Shown here: piece by piece, positions 1 to 4,087 of the stretch
Numbering within the stretch: position 1 is the first letter of the stretch
Layout of the letters: each line of letters starts with the position of its first letter
From: DSAR01 sp034437315
Lineage (GTDB): Bacteria; Chloroflexota; Anaerolineae; B4-G1
Length of the DNA stretch: 6,502 bases
Direction: 5' to 3'
Assembly (NCBI GenBank): GCA_034437315.1
Contig: DAOTUC010000288.1
Location: 1-6,502, forward strand
Made by a program: the position numbers and the translations under genes
Notes under the pieces: generated by a model
Database searches by the model: none
What the model saw: the letters and a program-made list of their open reading frames with translations, nothing else
What the model was told of the DNA's origin: nothing

Positions 1-91
1 CCCTAAAGGTTTTGCTCAAGGCCGCGCAAACAACGTTTTTGCCTTAAACAATGACCTTTTTCCATCAAAACCAGCGCAAAAACCTTTAGGG
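1..91. repeat. MITE-like palindromic repeat (imperfect terminal inverted repeat)
   Basis: Positions 1-15 (CCCTAAAGGTTTTGC) and 76-91 (GCAAAAACCTTTAGGG) are inverted copies differing by one inserted base. The 60-bp interior is AT-richer than the adjoining genes. It contains a smaller imperfect inverted repeat (AAGGC/GCCTT at 18-22 and 41-45, enclosing GCAAA/TTTGC at 26-30 and 38-42). No transposase is encoded, so if mobile it would be non-autonomous. The left arm starts exactly at the window edge, so the true end and any target-site duplication cannot be seen. It abuts the broken 5' end of an MCP gene, which suggests, but does not prove, that it inserted there. Confidence 0.6.
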
Positions 92-124
92 TCTATGATG
101 GGCCATGCGAAATCCTGAAGACCC
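89..124. repeat. Short inverted repeat GGGTCT/AGACCC at the MCP1 junction
   Basis: GGGTCT (89-94) and AGACCC (119-124) are a perfect 6-bp inverted pair around a 24-base spacer. The left arm overlaps the end of the larger palindromic repeat. The right arm sits where similarity to MCP2 begins (about 125). An in-frame TGA at 116-118 lies just inside. It could be the true boundary of the inserted element or a chance pair. Six base pairs is too short to be firm. Confidence 0.3.
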
Positions 125-151
125 AACAACACTATCCTGCAGGCCAACGTC

Positions 152-1099
152 GTGGTGGAGCAGGTCGTGCCGTCGGTGGAACAGGTGCGCGCCATCAGCC
201 AGGGATTGGCCTCCAGCGCCGAGGAGCAGTCGGCCGCCGCTGAGGAGGTGGCCTCCAGCCTGGAGGAGACGAATGCCCAGATCAGCAACAACGCCGAGAG
301 CGCCAACGTGGCCAACCAGCTGGTCAGCCAGACGACCGACGTGGCCGACGCCGGCCAGCAGAAGATGAAAACGATGACTGAAGCTATGGACGCTATCGCC
401 GCCTCGTCCGACGAGATCGGCAAGATCATCAAGGTCATCGACGAGATCGCCTTCCAGACCAACCTGCTGGCCCTCAATGCCGCCGTGGAGGCGGCGCGGG
501 CCGGCCAGCACGGGCGAGGCTTTGCGGTGGTGGCCCAGGAGGTGCGCAGCCTGGCGGAGCGCAGCGCCAAGGGGGCCCGGGAGACGGCGGAGTTGATCGA
601 GGACGCCGGGCGGCGGGTCGAGGAGGGGGTCGGCATCGCCGGCGAGACGGAGGCCGCCCTGGGCGAGATCGTGGGGAACGTGGTCAAGGTCAAGGATCTG
701 GTGGCCGAGATCGCCGCCGCCAGTGAGGACCAGGCCCACGGCATCACCCAGATCAATGCGGCCATGGCCCAGGTCAACCAGGGGGCCCAGGCGTCCAGCC
801 AGCAGAGCGAGGAACTGGCCAGCACCGCCGACGAATTGGGCAACCTGGCCGGGATGTTGCGCCAGGAGACCGCTCGCTTTGCCCTGCGGAAATCGTCGGA
901 CGCGGGTCGGGGATTCGCGGGAATGACGGCGGAAACCCTGCAGCGTGTGGCTAACCTGGTCAAGCTGAAAATGCAGGGGGGCGGCGACGACGAAGGTGAG
1001 TCGATCGCGGGGGGCACAGTGGACCAAGAAGCTGAGGGGTACCCCGACGACGTCTCGCTGCCCCTCAATCAGGACGAAAGGGGATACGGGGATTTTTAG
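152..1099 (+). CDS. Methyl-accepting chemotaxis protein, signalling domain only (5'-truncated, possible pseudogene)
   Basis: This encodes the cytoplasmic signalling half of a chemoreceptor, which would pack with CheW and CheA in receptor arrays. From a GTG at 152 it gives 315 residues. The MCP hairpin is plain at residues 99-139 (AFQTNLLALNAAVEAARAG, then GRGFAVVAQEVR), with the tip near Gln119-Arg122, flanked by long Ala/Glu/Gln-rich coiled coil. The C-terminus is a variable linker ending in ERGYGDF, a likely CheR/CheB tether. There is no membrane helix, HAMP or sensor domain. The frame is open from 119 and still resembles MCP2 from about 125 (NTI.Q.N.VVEQVVPS), then is closed by TGA at 116-118 beside a palindromic repeat. 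The GTG has no convincing ribosome site. I infer a receptor cut at the HAMP/signalling boundary, either a pseudogene remnant or a soluble receptor. The family call is firm; the start and functional status are not. Confidence 0.85.
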   Translation: MVEQVVPSVEQVRAISQGLASSAEEQSAAAEEVASSLEETNAQISNNAESANVANQLVSQTTDVADAGQQKMKTMTEAMDAIAASSDEIGKIIKVIDEIAFQTNLLALNAAVEAARAGQHGRGFAVVAQEVRSLAERSAKGARETAELIEDAGRRVEEGVGIAGETEAALGEIVGNVVKVKDLVAEIAAASEDQAHGITQINAAMAQVNQGAQASSQQSEELASTADELGNLAGMLRQETARFALRKSSDAGRGFAGMTAETLQRVANLVKLKMQGGGDDEGESIAGGTVDQEAEGYPDDVSLPLNQDERGYGDF

Positions 1100-1249
1100 C
1101 CGCATCTTGCCCCAAAAAGAGAAGGGAGTGAAGCGTAGAGACGGAAAACCGAAATCGTAAAACGTAAATTTGTGCAAGAGATCGCCCCGTTACGTTTTAC
1201 GATTTACGCATGACTCGATTGCTGGAATAATCATATCGAAAGTTGCTTC
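1100..1249. other. Spacer between MCP1 and cheW
   Basis: This non-coding stretch is clearly AT-richer than the genes beside it. Its only strong structure is the perfect 16-bp inverted repeat at 1152-1205. I could not find a convincing sigma-70-type promoter pair or an intrinsic terminator. The gap is the longest in the cluster, so cheW could have its own promoter here. Confidence 0.5.
1152..1205. repeat. Perfect 16-bp inverted repeat upstream of cheW
   Basis: AAATCGTAAAACGTAA (1152-1167) is the exact reverse complement of TTACGTTTTACGATTT (1190-1205), with a 22-base loop between. As RNA it could form a long AU-rich hairpin. No T-run follows the right arm, so it is not a standard intrinsic terminator. 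The arms themselves repeat the word CGTAAA, as dispersed intergenic repeats often do. It lies 45 bases before the cheW ribosome site. It could be an intergenic mobile repeat, an mRNA-stabilising hairpin or a protein-binding dyad. Confidence 0.75.
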
Positions 1250-1256
1250 AGGAGGT
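1250..1256 (+). promoter_or_regulatory. Shine-Dalgarno site of cheW
   Basis: AGGAGGT is an essentially full anti-16S match, five bases before ATG 1262. It fixes the cheW start and argues against the longer overlapping reading frame that begins at 1170. Confidence 0.9.
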
Positions 1257-1261
1257 TTGTT

Positions 1262-1840
1262 ATGGCTGAAAGAGAAAGGGATTTATTCGCCATCAGCGAC
1301 GTGGACGACATCGAGAATATGTACCTCACGTTCGACGTGCGCGGCGAGGAGTACGCCGTCAACATCGCCTACGTCACCGAGATCGTGGGCCTACAGAGAA
1401 TATCGGAAGTGCCGGACGTGCCCCCGTTCATCAAGGGCGTCATCAATCTGCGGGGGCAGGTCATCCCTGTGATGGACATGCGGCTGCGTTTCGGGCTGCC
1501 CTGGCGCGAGTACGACGACCGGACGCCCATCATCGTGCTGGAGCTGGAGGAGGCGCTCACCGGCCTGGTCGTGGATCGGGTGACCGACGTGGTTTCGATT
1601 CAACCGGAAAACGTCACGTCCTCGCCGCGCTGGCGCGAGACCGAGGAAGCGTCCATCGTCAAGGGGCTGGGGCGCCGGGATGACGCCCGGTCGAGCGATA
1701 CAGGCGTGAGCATCATCCTTGACGCGCCGCGTTTGCTCTCGACGCAGGGCGAGCGCTTGCACCTGCCCGAGGAGGCGCTCCGCCTCGGCGCGGCCGCCCG
1801 CGAGATGCAAGCCGAAGAATCGCCCCCGGACCCTTCTTAG
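1262..1840 (+). CDS. cheW: CheW, chemotaxis coupling protein
   Basis: CheW is a cytoplasmic adaptor that bridges MCP signalling tips to the CheA regulatory domain and helps form the receptor lattice. The 192-residue product shows the usual CheW fold. It has a first strand YLTFDVRGEEYAVNI (21-35), then VTEIVGLQRISEVPDVPPFIKG (38-59), and the family hallmark INLRG (61-65, with the Arg in the position known to be needed for MCP/CheA contact in enteric CheW). PVMDMRLRFGLP and GLVVDRVTDVV (101-111) follow, and IILDAPRLLS near 151-160 closes the domain. It is slightly longer than typical CheW, with a divergent loop at 137-148 and an acidic/proline-rich tail after 160. A strong ribosome site decides the start. 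It is the second gene of the cluster and lies 24 bp before MCP2, so the two are very probably co-transcribed. The identification is very secure. Confidence 0.97.
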   Translation: MAERERDLFAISDVDDIENMYLTFDVRGEEYAVNIAYVTEIVGLQRISEVPDVPPFIKGVINLRGQVIPVMDMRLRFGLPWREYDDRTPIIVLELEEALTGLVVDRVTDVVSIQPENVTSSPRWRETEEASIVKGLGRRDDARSSDTGVSIILDAPRLLSTQGERLHLPEEALRLGAAAREMQAEESPPDPS

Positions 1841-1851
1841 ACAAGTTGCAT

Positions 1852-1858
1852 AGGAGAG
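1852..1858 (+). promoter_or_regulatory. Shine-Dalgarno site of MCP2
   Basis: AGGAGAG lies six bases before ATG 1865 in the 24-bp cheW-MCP2 gap. There is no room for an independent promoter in the gap itself, which supports co-transcription with cheW. Confidence 0.8.
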
Positions 1859-1864
1859 ATAAAA

Positions 1865-3490
1865 ATGATCATCAATCTAGATTATTTCATTCTTATCGGC
1901 GCCATCGTCGTTGGCGCCATAGCACTGATGTTGAGTATGTACTTCCTCTACCGCCGCAGCATCGCGATTCGCCTGACCGGCATCGTCATCGCCTGTATTG
2001 TCGCGCCCGCAATTACTGCTTTTGCCTTAGGCAAAGAGGGGATCACGGTGATCAACGTCAGTATTGCTCTGATGTTCATCGTTCCCTACCTGGTTGTCCT
2101 TTTGCGGCTCCTGGTCAAGCAGATCATCACCCCGGCCAAGCAGATGGCCGCCACCGCTGCCGCCATCGCCCAGGGAGACGTGAACCAGCGCATCACTTAC
2201 AGCGGGCAGAACGAGTTCGGCGACCTGGCCGACGCCTTCCGGGACATGATCGCCTACCTGCGTGACGTGGCCCAGGCCGCCGACCGGTTGACCCAGGGGG
2301 ATCTGATGGCCGACGTCACGCCGAGGTCGGCGCAGGACCGGCTAGGTCACGCTTTTCGCCAGATGATGGACAATCTCAAGACGGTCATTGAGGACGTCGT
2401 CCGGATCGCCCAGAGCCTGGCCGATGGGAACCTGCGCGTCACGCCAGAGGCGGAGTACGCCGGGGATCTGGCGCGCATCCGCGAGGCCCTGGAAATCGCG
2501 CTGGAGGGATTGAACGGCACCATCGCTCAAACTAATGGCGTCGTCGAGCAGGTGGTGCCCTCGATTGAGCAGATCCGGGGGATCAGCCAGAGCCTGGCCG
2601 CCAGCGCCGAGGAGCAATCGGCCGCCGCCGAGGAGGTAGCCTCCAGCCTGGAGGAATCCAACGCCCAGGTGGAGAGCAACGCCGAGAGCGCCAACGTGGC
2701 CAATCAGCTGGTCAGCCAGACGGCCGACGTGGCCAACACCGGACAGGAGAAGATGAAGGCCATGACAAAAGCTATGGACACTATCGCCGCCTCGTCCGAC
2801 GAGATCGGCAAGATCATCAAGGTCATTGACGAGATCGCCTTCCAGACCAACCTGCTGGCGCTCAACGCCGCCGTCGAGGCGGCGCGGGCCGGCCAGCACG
2901 GGCGGGGCTTCGCGGTGGTGGCCCAGGAGGTGCGCAGCCTGGCGGAGCGCAGCGCCAAGGCGGCCCGGGAGACGTCTGAGTTGATCGAGGACGCCGGGCG
3001 GCGGGTCGAGGAGGGGGTCGGCATCGCCGGCGAGACGGAGGCCGCCCTGGGCGAGATCGTGCATAACGTGGTCAAGGTCAAGGATCTGGTGGCAGAGATC
3101 GCCGCCGCCAGTGAGGACCAGGCCCACGGCATTGGGCAGATCAACACGGCTATGGCCCAGGTCAACCAGGGAGCCCAGGCGGCCAGCCAGCAGAGCGAGG
3201 AACTGGCCAGCACCGCCGACGAACTGGGTAACCTGGCCGAGAGCCTGCGGCGTGAGGCTGCACGCTTCCAATTGCGCAGCTACACGTCAGACCGCCGTTT
3301 GCTCGGGCAGATCACGACGGAAGAACTCCAGCGTATCGCCGATCTGGTGCGCATTCAGACGACGTCCGATAGCGATGGCGGTCAATTAAAACAGGCCAAG
3401 TCATCCACTGCTCGAAAACGTGAGGAAACGAACAAACCAACGAGGTTATTGGATCTGGACCAGGACGAGCGAGGATACGAAGATTTTTAG
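1865..3490 (+). CDS. Methyl-accepting chemotaxis protein with three membrane helices and HAMP series
   Basis: This 541-residue chemoreceptor looks complete. Three hydrophobic segments fill the N-terminus at about 7-29, 33-55 and 60-84. Positive residues after the first (YRR, 29-31) and third put the N-terminus outside and the C-terminus in the cytoplasm. The outside loop is only about four residues (GKEG), so there is no periplasmic ligand domain. Next comes a HAMP domain (about 86-135, with ITPAKQMA and GDVNQRI), a second HAMP-like unit (about 136-180, TQGDLMADV) and a weaker third (about 181-216, ADGNLRV). The signalling coiled coil has its hairpin at 324-364 (IAFQTNLLALNAAVEAARAG, then GRGFAVVAQEVR). 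The arms are about 125 residues each side of Gln344, compatible with the 36-heptad class. The protein ends in a linker plus DQDERGYEDF, a likely adaptation-enzyme tether. From residue 217 on it is nearly identical to MCP1. What it senses cannot be told from sequence: perhaps a membrane state or a partner protein. Confidence 0.96.
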   Translation: MIINLDYFILIGAIVVGAIALMLSMYFLYRRSIAIRLTGIVIACIVAPAITAFALGKEGITVINVSIALMFIVPYLVVLLRLLVKQIITPAKQMAATAAAIAQGDVNQRITYSGQNEFGDLADAFRDMIAYLRDVAQAADRLTQGDLMADVTPRSAQDRLGHAFRQMMDNLKTVIEDVVRIAQSLADGNLRVTPEAEYAGDLARIREALEIALEGLNGTIAQTNGVVEQVVPSIEQIRGISQSLAASAEEQSAAAEEVASSLEESNAQVESNAESANVANQLVSQTADVANTGQEKMKAMTKAMDTIAASSDEIGKIIKVIDEIAFQTNLLALNAAVEAARAGQHGRGFAVVAQEVRSLAERSAKAARETSELIEDAGRRVEEGVGIAGETEAALGEIVHNVVKVKDLVAEIAAASEDQAHGIGQINTAMAQVNQGAQAASQQSEELASTADELGNLAESLRREAARFQLRSYTSDRRLLGQITTEELQRIADLVRIQTTSDSDGGQLKQAKSSTARKREETNKPTRLLDLDQDERGYEDF

Positions 3491-3501
3491 GGCCTAACCA
3501 A
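3488..3501. repeat. First copy of 14-bp direct repeat (contains MCP2 stop codon)
   Basis: TAGGGCCTAACCAA occurs here and again, identical, at 3571-3584. The TAG is the stop codon of MCP2. The two copies enclose 69 bp, so they could mark a short insertion with a duplicated target, or be members of the same repeat family as the 19-bp units that follow. Confidence 0.7.
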
Positions 3502-3504
3502 TAG

Positions 3505-3529
3505 AATCCTTGCACAGCGAGCAGGAATT
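3505..3529 (+). other. Possible weak hairpin after MCP2
   Basis: AATCCTTGC (3505-3513) can pair as RNA with GCAGGAATT (3521-3529) around a 7-base loop, with one mismatch and one G-U pair. Only TTT follows, so a terminator role is not supported. The rest of 3502-3570 shows nothing recognisable. Confidence 0.25.
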
Positions 3530-3572
3530 TGGTGGTCAATGGCTCCTTATTGGCTCTGGCTCATTCTGTTTA

Positions 3573-3610
3573 GGGCCTAACCAACTGGTTAGGGCCCAAC
3601 CAACTGGTTA
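3573..3610. repeat. Two tandem 19-bp units, each with a dyad (operator-like)
   Basis: GGGCCTAACCAACTGGTTA (3573-3591) is followed directly by GGGCCCAACCAACTGGTTA (3592-3610), which differs at one base. Each forms a dyad running into the next two G residues: CCTAACCA/TGGTTAGG around AC in unit 1, and the same with one mismatch in unit 2. The right arm of unit 2 runs through 3611-3612, into the Shine-Dalgarno GGAGG (3611-3615) of the receiver gene. Paired dyads next to a start suggest a dimeric repressor site or an RNA hairpin that can hide the ribosome site. A mere dispersed repeat is the alternative. Confidence 0.65.
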
Positions 3611-3615
3611 GGAGG
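3611..3615 (+). promoter_or_regulatory. Shine-Dalgarno site of the receiver gene, overlapping a dyad
   Basis: GGAGG lies four bases before ATG 3620. Its first two bases belong to the right arm of the second 19-bp dyad, so pairing in the mRNA could affect access by the ribosome. Confidence 0.75.
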
Positions 3616-3619
3616 GCGA

Positions 3620-4033
3620 ATGAAAAAAAAGCATTTGATGATCGTGGACGACGCGGCGATGATGCGCCTCGTCATCAAGAATATGTTGAGTGATGATCCC
3701 TACTTGCGGTTGGTGGCCTTTGCCTCCAATGGGAAGGAGGCGCTGGAGAAACTCGACCAGTTTGAGCTGGATTTGATCCTTTTGGATCTCGAGATGCCGG
3801 AGATGGACGGGTTAGAGTTCCTACGCCACGCCCGGTTGAGGAGCAAGGCGAAGGTGGTTGTCCTCACCTCGGTCGCGCCCAAGGGGTCCAAGAAAGCCAT
3901 GCAAGCCTACGCCCTGGGGGCCGACGCCGTGATCACCAAACCCTCCGGCGCCGTCTCCTATGATCTGGAGGAGAAGCGGGGAAGTGAGTTGCGCAAGACG
4001 GTTTACACGTTGTTGGGAATCGCGGAGACGTAG
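3620..4033 (+). CDS. Stand-alone response regulator receiver protein (CheB-receiver type)
   Basis: This cytoplasmic single-domain phospho-acceptor has 137 residues and would take phosphate from the CheA downstream. The acidic pair is Asp10-Asp11 (IVDD). The phosphorylated Asp is Asp56 (LILLDLEMPEMDGLEF), Thr83 is the conserved hydroxyl residue (VVVLTS) and Lys107 the conserved lysine (ITKPSG). All catalytic receiver residues are present. The residue three before the Lys, where CheY has its signalling Tyr, is Val104. The ending KPSGAVSYDLEEKRGSELRK matches the receiver of CheB better than CheY, because KPSG followed by a S.DLE-type segment is typical of CheB just before its linker. The methylesterase domain is absent and a normal TAG ends the gene, so it is either a CheB receiver that lost its enzyme or an independent CheY-like output protein. 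The output target is unknown. Confidence 0.94.
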   Translation: MKKKHLMIVDDAAMMRLVIKNMLSDDPYLRLVAFASNGKEALEKLDQFELDLILLDLEMPEMDGLEFLRHARLRSKAKVVVLTSVAPKGSKKAMQAYALGADAVITKPSGAVSYDLEEKRGSELRKTVYTLLGIAET

Positions 4034-4046
4034 GGGGCGGCAGGTC

Positions 4047-4078
4047 GGTATATCGGTAGGCTAGTATATTGGTAGGCG
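4047..4078. repeat. Two tandem 16-bp repeats before cheA
   Basis: GGTATATCGGTAGGCT (4047-4062) and AGTATATTGGTAGGCG (4063-4078) match at 13 of 16 bases. They fill most of the 54-bp gap between the receiver gene and cheA and end at its ribosome site. The TATAT cores make local AT-rich spots in GC-rich DNA. They could be a slipped-strand duplication, a binding site pair or a variable-number repeat. Confidence 0.7.
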
Positions 4079-4082
4079 GAGG
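4078..4082 (+). promoter_or_regulatory. Shine-Dalgarno site of cheA
   Basis: GGAGG five bases before ATG 4088 supports this start over the in-frame ATG at codon 17. Confidence 0.85.
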
Positions 4083-4087
4083 TGGCG

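Noticed and set aside
105..368. ATG at 105 as start for the MCP1 fragment
   Set aside because: It is in a different frame from the MCP signalling domain and gives an Arg/Pro-rich shadow product.
86..1177. Long minus-strand frame (363 codons) opposite MCP1, and another at 16-1068
   Set aside because: Repetitive low-complexity products rich in Gly/Leu/His or Ala/Ser, as expected from the complement of a GC-rich coiled-coil gene. The plus strand has unmistakable MCP motifs.
1152..1205. Intrinsic transcription terminator after MCP1
   Set aside because: A stem is present but is AU-rich and no T-run follows it.
1170..1472. Plus-strand 100-codon frame starting before cheW
   Set aside because: It starts inside the inverted repeat and overlaps cheW in another frame. 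The strong ribosome site belongs to ATG 1262.
2342..3271. Minus-strand frame of 309 codons opposite MCP2
   Set aside because: It mirrors the same shadow as opposite MCP1, because the two MCP genes are near-identical there. No independent family resemblance or ribosome site.
3573..3610. CRISPR-like repeat array
   Set aside because: Only two directly abutting 19-bp units with no spacers and no cas genes.
3620..4033. Plain CheY assignment
   Set aside because: The KPSG ending and the Val at the CheY switch-Tyr position fit a CheB-type receiver better; I kept a neutral receiver call.
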